A stretch of DNA of 64,000 nucleotides, from contig CAZMEV010000001.1 of the NCBI GenBank assembly GCA_964565375.1, positions 40,105 to 104,104 of the forward strand, given 5' to 3'. Shown here in pieces: positions 52,607 to 61,552 of the stretch. The notes below the pieces were generated by a model. That model ran no database searches and had not been told where the DNA came from. It saw only the letters and a program-made list of their open reading frames with translations. The DNA is from SLAN01 sp964565375 (lineage in GTDB: Bacteria; Spirochaetota; Spirochaetia; DSM-27196; SKKC01). Made by a program: the position numbers and the translations under genes. Positions within the stretch are counted from its first letter, which is position 1. The number at the start of each line of letters is the position of its first letter.

Positions 52607-54388
52607 ATGTTCCGGATGAACCGATGTCTCATTACCATGATTCTGCTCGCGACGGTCGCAGTCTCCGGACTTGCCGTAAACGACCGCACATATTTTCCGG
52701 TCGATTCCGAGGTGTACGACCTTCTCCGGTTTGTGCGGCTGGAAGCAGGGCTCTCGATTCCGTGGAGTTCCCGAAGTCTCACCGCGCATGACGTACGACG
52801 ACAGCTTGAGCCGGTCGAGGCCGCGGAGCTTTCCTCTCCCGGCCGTGAGGCGGTTGCGCGGATCGAAGCACTGCTCGAACCTGATCCCGTATATCAGAGC
52901 CCGGATGAGCCGTTCTCGTTCAATATGCGCCCGGTGCTTTCTCTCGAAGGGTACCTGAACACTGAGGGAACCCCTCGTGACTGGCTCGGTTCGGCGTACA
53001 GCGATGAAACGGATAATCCGGGAAGGCTCGTGTACGGAGATATTCCAACGAGCCTCTGGATCGGCGACCGGAGTCCCCTGGTTTCGTTTCCCGCGGAGCT
53101 CTGGGCGGGGGATGCGTTGTATGGCCGCATGGATTTCGATCTCCTCCAGGCGCCGGTTGCCGCCCTTGAGCGCGAGCGCTACGCGAATGTCCCTCTGTCG
53201 GTCGAAGACGTGGACTATATGTTTCCCTATCGTGGGTTCGTGTTCGCAGGAAGCGACCTGTGGTTCCTTCATGTCGGCCGAGACCAGTTGCGCTGGGGTA
53301 GCGGGCGCACCGGCGTTATGGCGCTTTCCGACAGCCCGGATTACTACGACTTCGTACGCTTCGGGGTTGGAAGTCGACGGTTCCGGTTCACCTCACTTAT
53401 TGCACACCTGGATCCCTGGGTCACCCGCGGAGACGTCGAACGGGTGGATGCCGCACCCGGTGGTGATTTCGGTCGCTGGAATGACCGCGAGGAAGTGCTC
53501 GGAGAAAGTGACCTCGACGATTTCGATCCGTCGGATTTCTCCGATCGCCGGGGAGAAGCCAAAGTCATGCACCTCAATCGTGTGGAGGTGGATCTGCCGG
53601 GGTCGGTGCAGCTGGCGCTCAACGAGGGAATGCTCTATGCCGGCCGTCGCGGCGATCTTAGATTCCTGAATCCGCTCATGATCTACCACAACTATTTTGA
53701 GCTTGGTCGCGGGTCTGCATTTCTCGGTCTCGAAGGGAACTGGAATCCATGGCGGAATATGAACCTGTACGGTGAGTTCGCGCTCATGCAGATAGGTACC
53801 GAGTTTAAAGCGGATGATATCCCCGATTCATTCGGCTGGCTTGCGGGGGCCGAAGGATTCATTCCGATTGAGCAGGGATACCTGTCGGCGTACGGAGAAT
53901 TTGCATATACCAACCCATTTTACGGCATCCGCGAGGAGCCGCTTCGCTCGTGGCACTGGCGCCGCAGAATTATGCCCAATTTCGGAGATATAGGTGGGGA
54001 GATCGTAACCGCTCCGATCGGATACCGGTTCGGGCCGGACAGTGCGGTTATCGGCGGGGGCGTCGGTTACACGGCACCGGGGGGCTACAACATCGACCTT
54101 GATCTTACCTATGTACGCCGCGGAGAAACCCGGATCGATTCTGCATACGAGGAGGGCGATGAGCCCGTCTCGCGAAGCACCCCCTCCGGAACCGCCGAGC
54201 GGGCTATCATACTTGAACTTGGCGCCGGCCGAAGGTTTCCCGGCCTTGCCGGCGATCTTGGGCTCGGTGACATGGATATCACGGTCGGACTCGATACAGC
54301 GCTCATTTCCATAGAGAACTACCGCAACATAAGCGGCGAGACCTTCCTTGATCTGCAGGTCTCGCCCTCGGTTTCGCTGCGGTTTTAA
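52607..54388 (+). CDS. Wzi-like outer membrane protein
   Basis: About 593 residues; the start is uncertain (52571, 52607 or 52616), the last two giving a normal signal peptide MNRCLITMILLATVAVSG. It looks like capsule-assembly Wzi-type barrels (PF14052): FLHVGRDQLRWGSGRTGVM, ALSDSPDYYDFVRFGVG, LNRVEVDLPGSVQLALNEGM and RFLNPLMIYHNYFELGRGSA. It ends in SPSVSLRF with a terminal Phe. Probably a porin-like or polysaccharide-anchoring protein. Confidence 0.85.
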   Translation: MFRMNRCLITMILLATVAVSGLAVNDRTYFPVDSEVYDLLRFVRLEAGLSIPWSSRSLTAHDVRRQLEPVEAAELSSPGREAVARIEALLEPDPVYQSPDEPFSFNMRPVLSLEGYLNTEGTPRDWLGSAYSDETDNPGRLVYGDIPTSLWIGDRSPLVSFPAELWAGDALYGRMDFDLLQAPVAALERERYANVPLSVEDVDYMFPYRGFVFAGSDLWFLHVGRDQLRWGSGRTGVMALSDSPDYYDFVRFGVGSRRFRFTSLIAHLDPWVTRGDVERVDAAPGGDFGRWNDREEVLGESDLDDFDPSDFSDRRGEAKVMHLNRVEVDLPGSVQLALNEGMLYAGRRGDLRFLNPLMIYHNYFELGRGSAFLGLEGNWNPWRNMNLYGEFALMQIGTEFKADDIPDSFGWLAGAEGFIPIEQGYLSAYGEFAYTNPFYGIREEPLRSWHWRRRIMPNFGDIGGEIVTAPIGYRFGPDSAVIGGGVGYTAPGGYNIDLDLTYVRRGETRIDSAYEEGDEPVSRSTPSGTAERAIILELGAGRRFPGLAGDLGLGDMDITVGLDTALISIENYRNISGETFLDLQVSPSVSLRF

Positions 54389-54409
54389 ATTTGAGTCCTG
54401 GGTTTCAGC

Positions 54410-54477
54410 GCAGGAACGAGCGCGATGAGGTCGACGCTCGACGGCGCGGGCAGTAGCTGGAAAGGGCTCGTTCCTGC
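54410..54477. terminator. 12-bp inverted repeat between convergent genes
   Basis: GCAGGAACGAGC (54410-54421) and GCTCGTTCCTGC (54466-54477) pair perfectly around a 44-base loop. The left arm follows the Wzi-like stop and the right arm touches the CheW stop, so it is well placed to end both transcripts, although no T-run follows on either strand. Confidence 0.45.
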
Positions 54478-55091
54478 TACGCTCCCACCGGGTTTTCTGC
54501 GGGGCTCATGCCTTCGGCTACACGTGCCGCCTCGTCGGATTCGAGAATCCTTTCGGATTTCAACACCAAAAGGAATGTTTCGTCTTCGGTGCGAGCTATG
54601 CCGTGCAGGAACTCAAGATTGCATGCTGAACCGACCTTTGGCGCGGGTTCGATTGCATGTTCATCGAGGGATATTACCTCGTGCACTTCGTCGACTATAA
54701 CACCGACCGTGATATGCGAATCGCGTCGGGGTAACTCGAGAATGAGTATCGAACTGCCCGTCGGCAATCCGCTCGCCGCGGTCGTCTCCTGAGCGCTCTC
54801 TTGAGGCTCGGAGATCGTTGCCGGGGAGTCCGAGCCTGTGGCTACCCCGAGTTTTGTTTTCAGGTCGATAAGCATGATCCCGTGACCCCGAAAGTCAATT
54901 ATACCGGCGACGAACTCTTCCATATGCGGGAGTCGAGTGACCTCGGCTTCGTGGATCACAGTGCGCGCGTGGCACACGTCTACAGCGTAAACCTCTGATT
55001 CGAGAGTGAACGTCACATACTGCCCGTATCCTGTAGCGGTCCTATTCTCGCTGTTGGTCATTGACCCATCTCCGTGCTTCGAATCGCCCAT
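54477..55091 (-). CDS. cheW: CheW-like chemotaxis coupling protein
   Basis: 204 residues. CheW fold: QYVTFTLESEVYAVDVCHAR, EVTRLPHMEEFVAGIIDFRG, GIMLIDLKTKLGV, and ITVGVIVDEVHEVISLDEHA. A loop of about 28 Ser/Thr/Glu-rich residues is inserted in the middle (after KLGVATG), making it longer than the usual 150-160 residues. It bridges chemoreceptors to CheA. It starts directly behind the chemoreceptor stop (TGA-ATG), with GGAG seven bases before the start. Confidence 0.93.
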   Translation of the reverse strand: MGDSKHGDGSMTNSENRTATGYGQYVTFTLESEVYAVDVCHARTVIHEAEVTRLPHMEEFVAGIIDFRGHGIMLIDLKTKLGVATGSDSPATISEPQESAQETTAASGLPTGSSILILELPRRDSHITVGVIVDEVHEVISLDEHAIEPAPKVGSACNLEFLHGIARTEDETFLLVLKSERILESDEAARVAEGMSPAENPVGA

Positions 55092-56888
55092 TCAGAACTC
55101 CTCGAAGTCTGCGTCGGTATCGTCTAGGGTAATGGCGACGCCCTGGTGCGCGAGCTCCGGAGTGCGTCTTTGACCGTTTGCCGGATGTTCATTCACCGGC
55201 ACAATTCCGTGGCGCTCCGCGACACGGGTGTTACCACCGTTCATTCGATTTCCGCCGCTACCGTTCGCCGACAGCGCGGAGTGCGTCGAATGGCTTCCTG
55301 TTTGTCCGTTCCGCGGCGTCTTTCCGGTACGTCGCGGCACCCTGGCAGTCGTGGGAGTATCGCCCGTTTCGCTCGAGTCCACCCGGAAGAACGCTGCGGT
55401 GTTCTGCAGCTGCTGTGCCTGGCTTGTCAGCTCCTCCGACATGGATGCCATTTCTTCGGCAGACGATGCATTCTGCTGAATCACCTGATCGAGCTGCGTC
55501 ATCGCCTGCGTGATCTGATCCGCTCCCGTTGCCTGCTCGGAACTCGAGGCGGATATTTCCTGCACGAGATCGGATGTCTTTTTGATGTTCGGCACCAGCT
55601 CTTCGAGCATTGAGCCTGCCTCCTCGGCAATCGCGACGTTCTTCTGCGAGAGTTCCTTGATCTCCTTGGAAGCGACCTGACTTCGTTCGGCGAGTTTCCG
55701 CACTTCCTGTGCGACAACCGCGAATCCCTTTCCACTTTCTCCGGCCCGTGCTGCCTCTATTGCGGCGTTCAGTGCGAGAAGATTCGTATTGCGTGCGATT
55801 TCCTCGATAATGCTGATCTTTTCCGCGATCTCTCTCATTGCTGTTACGGTTTCGGCGACCGCTTTGCCACCGCTTTCTGCGTTTTTCGCTGATTCAGCGG
55901 CCAGCTTGTCGGTCGTCGTGGAGTTGTCGTTGTTCTGCGCGATCGAGGACTGCATCTCTTCCATTGAGGAGGATACCTCCTCGGCGGACGAGGCCTGTTC
56001 GCTGGCTCCCTGTGAAAGCTGCTCGGCGGTGGTTGCCATCTGTTCGCTGCCGGCGGATACCTGCTCGGAGCCGGACTTGATGTCGGAAACAATGGAACGG
56101 AGTTTTTCTACGGTCTGGTTAAGGGAATTGGCCAGAATTCCTGCCTCATCGCTCTGGTCAAGATCAACCGTTTTTGTCAGATCCCCGCGGGCTATATCTT
56201 CGGCGAGTGCGATACTGCGCTTCAGGGGTCTGGTGATCAGGCGGGCAAGGAAGAATCCCAGGCTTATTCCGATTATGACTGCCAGAATAACCGCGACAAG
56301 CATTGCGGCCGAACTTGCCCGGAAAACCTCAGCGGTGGTCGCCGCCGCCTCTTCGGCCAGGTCGTCTTTCAGCTCGATTGCCTCGGCCATGACCGCGTCG
56401 ACTTCGTCGAGCTCTTCCCGGGCTCGGCCCATGGACAGCTCGGCGGAATCGCGCTCCTCGGCGAGTTCCTCCAGCTGCACAAGGCGGATAACTTCGGTTG
56501 AAGTCTCCATCCATTCATTCAGTTCTGCCTGAAGCTCAGCGATCGTATCCTGCCCTTCGGCGGTAGGAAAGTATTCTCCGACGTTAGCGATTCGTTCGCG
56601 CAGCCGCTCGATGCTCCGCTCATGCACCGCAATGTATTCCTGGCGTTCTTCTTCTGTCGTTGCGAGAATGGCGTTCTTCTCGGCCCGGGCGGCGATAAGC
56701 AGGTCTGTGTTGGCATTCTGTATCGCATTGAGTCCTCGAAGCTCCTGCTCGTACATTGTGTCTGCGAGGTCATTCATTGTGTTGAGATTATAGATTCCAA
56801 GGATCCCGAGACCTAAGGCTATGGCGCTTAGAACCAGAAATCCGGAAATCAGTTTTCCGGCAATGTTCATGTTTGCGAACCACTTCAT
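55092..56888 (-). CDS. Methyl-accepting chemotaxis protein
   Basis: 598 residues. First membrane helix about 10-30, periplasmic four-helix-type sensor domain about 31-185 (ALLIAARAEKNAILATTEE-like helices), second helix about 193-215, HAMP about 216-268 (LITRPLKRSIALAEDIARGD), then the cytoplasmic coiled-coil with hairpin tip IEEIARNTNLLALNAAIEAA, RAGESGKGFAVVAQEVRKLA. The C-terminal 80 residues are a Gly/Asn/Thr/His-rich tail. It is paired with CheW downstream; no CheA or CheR/CheB is nearby. Confidence 0.95.
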   Translation of the reverse strand: MKWFANMNIAGKLISGFLVLSAIALGLGILGIYNLNTMNDLADTMYEQELRGLNAIQNANTDLLIAARAEKNAILATTEEERQEYIAVHERSIERLRERIANVGEYFPTAEGQDTIAELQAELNEWMETSTEVIRLVQLEELAEERDSAELSMGRAREELDEVDAVMAEAIELKDDLAEEAAATTAEVFRASSAAMLVAVILAVIIGISLGFFLARLITRPLKRSIALAEDIARGDLTKTVDLDQSDEAGILANSLNQTVEKLRSIVSDIKSGSEQVSAGSEQMATTAEQLSQGASEQASSAEEVSSSMEEMQSSIAQNNDNSTTTDKLAAESAKNAESGGKAVAETVTAMREIAEKISIIEEIARNTNLLALNAAIEAARAGESGKGFAVVAQEVRKLAERSQVASKEIKELSQKNVAIAEEAGSMLEELVPNIKKTSDLVQEISASSSEQATGADQITQAMTQLDQVIQQNASSAEEMASMSEELTSQAQQLQNTAAFFRVDSSETGDTPTTARVPRRTGKTPRNGQTGSHSTHSALSANGSGGNRMNGGNTRVAERHGIVPVNEHPANGQRRTPELAHQGVAITLDDTDADFEEF

Positions 56889-57123
56889 GGAGAGCTCCCT
56901 GAATATGGGCTGTAGCTGCTGCTGAGCTTTTTGGAGATTATAATACTCCTGGATATATGAGGGATATGTCAGGATATCCGTACAATTGCTGTTACAATTT
57001 CAGCTGCGGCAGGGGAAGGCATGCGATAGCTGTCGGGAACTCCCTACAGGTGCTGCGGACACTCTTCGGCACAGGGTTTTCAGTGCACGACTATTTTCAG
57101 GGCACAGGGTTATGTGTTGCGCG

Positions 57124-57792
57124 CTATCCTTCGTGGTCAACGAGTCCGGTGCGTACGGCCACACGAACAAGCTCGGCGAATGAGCCTACTTCAAGTTTGT
57201 GCATGAGACGTGTGCGGTATGTTTCCACCGTTTTCGGCGAAAGGTTCAGGGTGGTTGCAATCCGGTTGTTGGGAGTGCCTTCGGCGAGCATCTGAAGAAC
57301 CTGACGTTCCCGAGTGCTGAGACGACGCATTGAATCGGACGTCCGATTTGAACTGTCGGTCTCCTGCTCATCGCAGAAGAGGGTGTCAACAACCACGCTC
57401 GCCGCCCGCTGGGCAATATAGCGCCGTCCATGAAAGACCGATCTGATCGCTTCGAACAGTTCGGTCTCATCCGAGTCCTTTGTCACATACCCCAGTGCGC
57501 CCGCCGTTAAGGCTCCACGGATAACATCGAGCTGAATTTGAAATGTAAACATGACGATACGCGCCTGAGGCATTTCGGTATGTATCTCGGTTGCAGCCGT
57601 AATGCCGTTGGTAACCGGCATATTGACATCGAGTACGCTCACATCAGGGCCGTGTTCCCGGCACAGGCGTACCGCCTCCGCACCGTCGGACGCCTCAGCG
57701 ACTACGGAAAAATCAGGCTGCTGCTCGAGCAACAGCCTGATCGCCTGGCGGACTACAACATGATCGTCTGCCAGCAGTATGCGTACGGGCAT
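57124..57792 (-). CDS. NarL/FixJ-type response regulator
   Basis: 222 residues. Receiver domain: RILLADDHVVVRQAIRLLLE, VSVLDVNMPVTNGITAATEI (phospho-Asp), ALGYVTKDSDETELFEAIRS (Lys). LuxR-type DNA-binding domain from about residue 155: LSTRERQVLQMLAEGTPNNR, LNLSPKTVETYRTRLMHKL. No partner histidine kinase gene is adjacent; the gene is upstream of the MCP in the same direction with a 235-bp gap, in which I see no further gene. Confidence 0.94.
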   Translation of the reverse strand: MPVRILLADDHVVVRQAIRLLLEQQPDFSVVAEASDGAEAVRLCREHGPDVSVLDVNMPVTNGITAATEIHTEMPQARIVMFTFQIQLDVIRGALTAGALGYVTKDSDETELFEAIRSVFHGRRYIAQRAASVVVDTLFCDEQETDSSNRTSDSMRRLSTRERQVLQMLAEGTPNNRIATTLNLSPKTVETYRTRLMHKLEVGSFAELVRVAVRTGLVDHEG

Positions 57793-57869
57793 AATTCCCC
57801 TCGCACCGCGCGGGGCGGTGCTGCCTCCGGGGAAATAGTATCCTCCACCGAACGTTCAAGCAAGCGCTC

Positions 57870-58748
57870 TCACTGCAGACTATTCATTCTCTCGAACACC
57901 CGATACAGCCCCTGGGTTCCCAGATTCTCCCAACCCAGCGCCATGGCGCTCACGTAGAACTGATGCGCCAGCGCCAGTCCCGGCAGCGAGAGATTCATGC
58001 GTTTCGCCTCCTCGAGCGCTACGCCCATGTCCTTTACGAAGTGCTTAATGTAGAAGCCCGGATCGTAATCTCCCGCCGCGATCCTCGTTCCCAGATTATT
58101 GATGGACCAAGAGGAGGCAGCACCCTTGCCGATAACCTCGATCACCTCATTCATATCCATGCCCGCCTTGTAGGCATAGAGAAGCGACTCCACCACGCCG
58201 ATCATCGTACCGGCAATGAGAATCTGGTTACTCATCTTGGTGTGCTGTCCCTTTCCCGCTTCGCCCATGAGCTTAATGTTCCCGCCCATAAGCTCGAATA
58301 ATGGATACACCCTGTCGAACGCCGCCTTGTCGCCCCCGGCCATAATCGCAAGCGTCCCGTTTCTCGCGCCCGTATCGCCGCCTGAAACCGGAGCGTCGAT
58401 CACGTCGATGCCACGGGCTTTGCCCCGCTCATACAGCAATTCCGCCAGACTTGGAGTGGAAGTTGTCATATCGATGACCACCGACCCGCTATCGGCGGCG
58501 CCCAGGACCCCATCGTCTGCGAGAATCACATGTTCCACATCGGTCGGGTATCCCACGATCGTAAATACGAAATCCGCACCTCGCGCTGCCTCCGCCGGAG
58601 AGTCCTTCCACTGTGCCCCTGCCGCTATAAGATCGTTCGCCTTTTCCGCGGTCCGGTTATACACCTGCACCGAATATCCCGCGTTCAGGATATGCGAACA
58701 CATGCTCCTGCCCATTACCCCTGTTCCTATCCATGCAACGGTACTCAT
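57870..58748 (-). CDS. 3-hydroxyisobutyrate dehydrogenase family (beta-hydroxyacid dehydrogenase)
   Basis: 292 residues from ATG 58748 (GGAGAAG ten bases before; the frame runs 27 codons further up). NAD(P) site VAWIGTGVMGRSMCSHIL, NRT following the second strand (NADP preference possible), substrate motif DAPVSGGDTGARNGTLAIMA, catalytic Lys in GKGQHTKMSNQILIAGTM, and KHFVKDMGVALEEAKRMNL. It oxidises a beta-hydroxy acid such as 3-hydroxyisobutyrate or tartronate semialdehyde. Downstream of it in the same direction lies the NarL-type gene, 77 bp on. Confidence 0.94.
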   Translation of the reverse strand: MSTVAWIGTGVMGRSMCSHILNAGYSVQVYNRTAEKANDLIAAGAQWKDSPAEAARGADFVFTIVGYPTDVEHVILADDGVLGAADSGSVVIDMTTSTPSLAELLYERGKARGIDVIDAPVSGGDTGARNGTLAIMAGGDKAAFDRVYPLFELMGGNIKLMGEAGKGQHTKMSNQILIAGTMIGVVESLLYAYKAGMDMNEVIEVIGKGAASSWSINNLGTRIAAGDYDPGFYIKHFVKDMGVALEEAKRMNLSLPGLALAHQFYVSAMALGWENLGTQGLYRVFERMNSLQ

Positions 58749-58885
58749 AACGCTATCTTCTCCTTCGGTCATTTGATCGCTGTTTCCCACAGCTTCAGAG
58801 CCGGCATAAACAGCGAGTTCCTCTACCACAGTAACCCGGCTCAGGGTTCACGAAAAGCTGACAGCGGGCGTGCTCGACCGTTTTG

Positions 58886-58981
58886 GCGGTGATCCGATCC
58901 GGTCTTCGGACCACCCGGCCGCAGGAGGCCGGGTGCCCTCCGTGTCGCCGACGCGGGGGAGTCCGCCACTTTATCACCGCA
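58886..58981. ncRNA. Candidate branched structured element
   Basis: Closing arms GCGGTGAT (58886-58893) and ATCACCGC (58974-58981) enclose three local hairpins: GGTC-TTCG-GACC (UUCG-type loop on plus), CACCCGGCC (58912-58920) with GGCCGGGTG (58927-58935), and an imperfect CGTGTCGCC-GACGCG-like stem near 58940-58956. It is GC-rich, lies in the 359-bp gap between divergent genes and matches no gene. Either strand could fold; it may be a small RNA, a leader structure or a dispersed palindromic repeat. Confidence 0.4.
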
Positions 58982-59024
58982 CACGATAGGAACCCACGCA
59001 GCTAAAAAAACGCAATAAAAATAC

Positions 59025-59088
59025 TTGACTAATAATAGAAACATTGACTACCTTCAACTAATTTCAGTGTCACTAGCTGTAGCTACAA
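59025..59088 (+). promoter_or_regulatory. Control region of the RnfG/NqrC-like gene
   Basis: Two direct TTGACTA copies (59025 and 59044) are 19 bp apart; the first with TACCTT (59049-59054, 18-bp spacing) is a possible promoter. CTGTAGCTACAA at 59077-59088 is an inverted copy of the TTGTA-N2-TACAA motif with one mismatch, 20 bases before the ATG. Confidence 0.4.
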
Positions 59089-59107
59089 GTGAGGTAAAGA
59101 AAAGATA

Positions 59108-59701
59108 ATGAACAGGAATGGTCTACTGTATACGGTGATCTTCACATTTGTGGTCTGTTTCGTATTCGTATCTGTGCTGGCGCTTGTGCATGAGGGTACA
59201 CTCCATCGTGTACGACAGAACGAACTCGTTGCGCAGCAGGGCGCCATAGTGCGGGCGATGGGCTTTTCGTTCGATTCGGACCGGGAAATTCTCGGAATCT
59301 TCGAAGAGGTCGAAAGCATTGAGCGGAATGGGCGGCGCTTCTTTCACACGAGACGGAACGGCGAAAGCATATACGCCTCCGAATTCTCGGGCCAGGGGTT
59401 GTGGGGACCTATTCGAACAGTTATCGCGATGAAGGAGGGGTTTGAAGAGATTACGGGTCTTGAGATTATCGGTCATGAGGAAACCCCCGGGCTTGGCGGA
59501 CGGATAACAGAACCAGCGTTCCTGGCTTCGTTCAGCGGCCTTACTGTCGACCGTGACGCGCAGATCAGGCTCGTGGCGAATCCATCGCCTCACGATGCAA
59601 CGGAGATTCAGGCGATCACCGGCGCAACCAGTACCTCAAACAGCATGCAGCGCATTGTCAATTCCGCGATCGAGACGTTCCGAACCTCGTTCGATATCTG
59701 A
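59108..59701 (+). CDS. RnfG/NqrC-like FMN-binding protein
   Basis: 197 residues, membrane-anchored by one N-terminal helix (LYTVIFTFVVCFVFVSVLAL), the rest outside. GLEIIGHEETPGLGGRITEP is the typical H-x-E-T-P-G-L-G motif, and AITGATSTSNSM holds the Thr to which FMN is linked covalently. The family member is normally part of the six-gene Rnf or Nqr electron-transport complexes, but none of the other five subunits is near. GAGGTAAAG precedes the ATG. Confidence 0.9.
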   Translation: MNRNGLLYTVIFTFVVCFVFVSVLALVHEGTLHRVRQNELVAQQGAIVRAMGFSFDSDREILGIFEEVESIERNGRRFFHTRRNGESIYASEFSGQGLWGPIRTVIAMKEGFEEITGLEIIGHEETPGLGGRITEPAFLASFSGLTVDRDAQIRLVANPSPHDATEIQAITGATSTSNSMQRIVNSAIETFRTSFDI

Positions 59702-59870
59702 CCCCCGGAAAGGCGCTTACACACCGTGTAGACGCATCCATCTCAAATATCTCATACCGGCAGCATAGACGCAGACATATCACAGACGCGTATCTGTGAT
59801 AAAGAGCACGGCTTCCCGCGATCAGGCGTGATTTGCCCTGCGCCTGAGCGCATCGTATGTTTGGGCCTTG

Positions 59871-60653
59871 ATGTTGATCGGACCAACAAACCTGCTCGCC
59901 GAGGCTATGAGCCTTCCACCACAGTTCTGGATAAGCGAGGCGATAAAGGTTGCCGCGCTGTACGCGGTCATGTACCTGAGTGCGCAGCTTGTGCTGCGCT
60001 GCAACGTGCTTGTCAATTACACACGAAAGATAAACCATTTCGCGATTTTCTTTTTGCCGATATTGCTGTGGCTTCTGTTCGATTATGAACAGACGGACGG
60101 TACCAGAATAATCAGCAGTCTTATATTGCTCGTTGCGCTCATTCCGCTGGTCCGGCCCGTTCGGCGGCGCGTGGGTTTCTTTGCAACCTGTTTCCGCTCA
60201 ATTGACCGTCCCGAGGACCGTCCGAAGACAATCGTATGGCTGATGACCCAGGTTGTAGCCGGGTATCTTGTTGTCCTGCCCGTCATGTTTCTGCTCGATC
60301 AGTTCGCCGCCGCAGATCTTATAATGATACCGGTTCTCACCAACGCTATTGGTGACGGGCTCGCAGAACCGGTGGGCGTGCGCTTCGGGCGTCACCCTTA
60401 CACGACCCGGGCGGTTTTCTCAACCGCCCGCTATACCCGCACCGTCGAGGGGAGTGCGTGTGTCTATCTCACAGCGGTTATCGTTGTGCTTGCACATGCC
60501 GCCTGGTTTACCCCGCTGCAGCTTGCCGCGGCGCTCCTACTTGTTCCCCCTGTTATGACAATCGCCGAGGCGAGGGCCCCGCACACATGGGATACTCCGT
60601 ATCTCTTTCTCGCCGGTGGTCTGAGCGTCGTTTCCGTGCTTGCGTTGGTGTAG
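59871..60653 (+). CDS. Dolichol/phytol kinase-like integral membrane protein
   Basis: 260 residues from ATG 59871 (TTG three bases earlier is an alternative). Seven or so hydrophobic segments. The CDP-dependent polyprenol kinase signature is seen in TNAIGDGLAEPVGVRFGRHP and ARYTRTVEGSACVYLT (the E-G-S motif), and an early TRKINHFAIFF patch is also typical. Such enzymes phosphorylate long-chain isoprenoid alcohols. It follows the FMN-binding protein gene by 169 bp in the same direction. Confidence 0.8.
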   Translation: MLIGPTNLLAEAMSLPPQFWISEAIKVAALYAVMYLSAQLVLRCNVLVNYTRKINHFAIFFLPILLWLLFDYEQTDGTRIISSLILLVALIPLVRPVRRRVGFFATCFRSIDRPEDRPKTIVWLMTQVVAGYLVVLPVMFLLDQFAAADLIMIPVLTNAIGDGLAEPVGVRFGRHPYTTRAVFSTARYTRTVEGSACVYLTAVIVVLAHAAWFTPLQLAAALLLVPPVMTIAEARAPHTWDTPYLFLAGGLSVVSVLALV

Positions 60654-60992
60654 CTGCGCGCACCGTCAGGCGCCCGGGACCGAACAGCCGGAAGCACCAA
60701 ACCATAGAAATAGTCCGAACGCGCAAAGAAATCGTTCTGTATGCTGCTACCGAACAGCAGGAGAGCGATGTTGTCGCGTTTATTCACGATGGGAGTATAG
60801 ACGTCTTAAAGAACCGTTTCGGTCCCATCGGCGTCATAGAGTCTTCTGAAACTGAGTGGCTGCGTGCCCTGCGCTGAATTGAGTAGTCCTGCCGGTCCAG
60901 CAGGTGCATGGCGTGAAAGAGTTCCCAGCCGAGTGCCTGCTCAAGCGATTCGAACACCGACGGCTCATGCCGCTCTCAAAGAGCTCCGGCTC
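60654..60992. other. Gap between kinase-like and cupin genes
   Basis: 339 bp. A plus-strand open frame running through it to 60877 ends with a plausible-looking segment (TIEIVRTRKEIVLYAATEQQ) but begins inside the kinase-like gene out of frame and has no start or ribosome binding site of its own; it may be a remnant. No hairpin or promoter stands out. Confidence 0.35.
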
Positions 60993-61520
60993 TTACTCAT
61001 GCCCCTCCCGCCACAATCGTGGAAGCGGCCCTTCGCGGCCGTATACCGGGTCGCTGTCGGGCAGGGGAACCGAGGCTATTCTCCGGTCGGCTGCGGGACG
61101 TTCTTCCGGCCGGCCGTAGCAGGTGTCGAACGGGCCACCGCCGGGGTAGGCTCCGACCACCCGGAAGCCTGCCGACTGTGATATACGTTTGTGTCCGCCT
61201 CCGCACGGAATGACTACGACATCGCCCGCCGAAACATCGACCTCAGGTCCCTCTTCTCCGCCGATCTGAATCGTGGCGCTTCCCGCGTACACTCCGAGCA
61301 CTTCGTGTGCGTTGCTGTGGTAGTGATGGTAGGGAAACACGCCGTTGCGCCACGAACCGCTCCACCCGTTTGCGGCAAAGCGGCGCTCGAACCAGTGCGC
61401 CGAGCACTCGCCCGCCTCCACAACGCCGCGGTAGACGAGAAACGGCAGGCGGTTATTCGGGATCGCCCAGTCGTCGGGTACATGGATTTTTTGAGGTTGA
61501 TGTTTTTCCCCGTGCGTCAT
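60993..61520 (-). CDS. Cupin domain protein
   Basis: 175 residues from ATG 61520 (AGGAG nine bases before; the frame runs 12 codons further up). Cupin fold: VFPYHHYHSNAHEVLGVYAG (metal-binding His and Glu) and SAGDVVVIPCGGGHKRISQS (second His). The two cupin motifs are complete, so a metal-dependent isomerase or dioxygenase-like activity, or sugar binding, is possible. Lies downstream of the MntA-like gene in the same direction. Confidence 0.9.
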   Translation of the reverse strand: MTHGEKHQPQKIHVPDDWAIPNNRLPFLVYRGVVEAGECSAHWFERRFAANGWSGSWRNGVFPYHHYHSNAHEVLGVYAGSATIQIGGEEGPEVDVSAGDVVVIPCGGGHKRISQSAGFRVVGAYPGGGPFDTCYGRPEERPAADRRIASVPLPDSDPVYGREGPLPRLWREGHE

Positions 61521-61552
61521 CGCGGTACTCCTGTGTTGGATGGTGTGTATCA

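Noticed and set aside
52388..53272. Minus-strand frame with a FLDRWDFSDCWG repeat
   Set aside because: The repeat is the translation of the 18-bp tandem repeat, and the rest is the shadow of the Wzi-like gene.
60458..60877. Plus-strand 139-codon frame after the dolichol-kinase-like gene
   Set aside because: It begins within the kinase-like gene in another frame with a Cys/Arg-rich stretch and has no start in the gap; only the last 55 codons look protein-like, which is not enough to call a gene.
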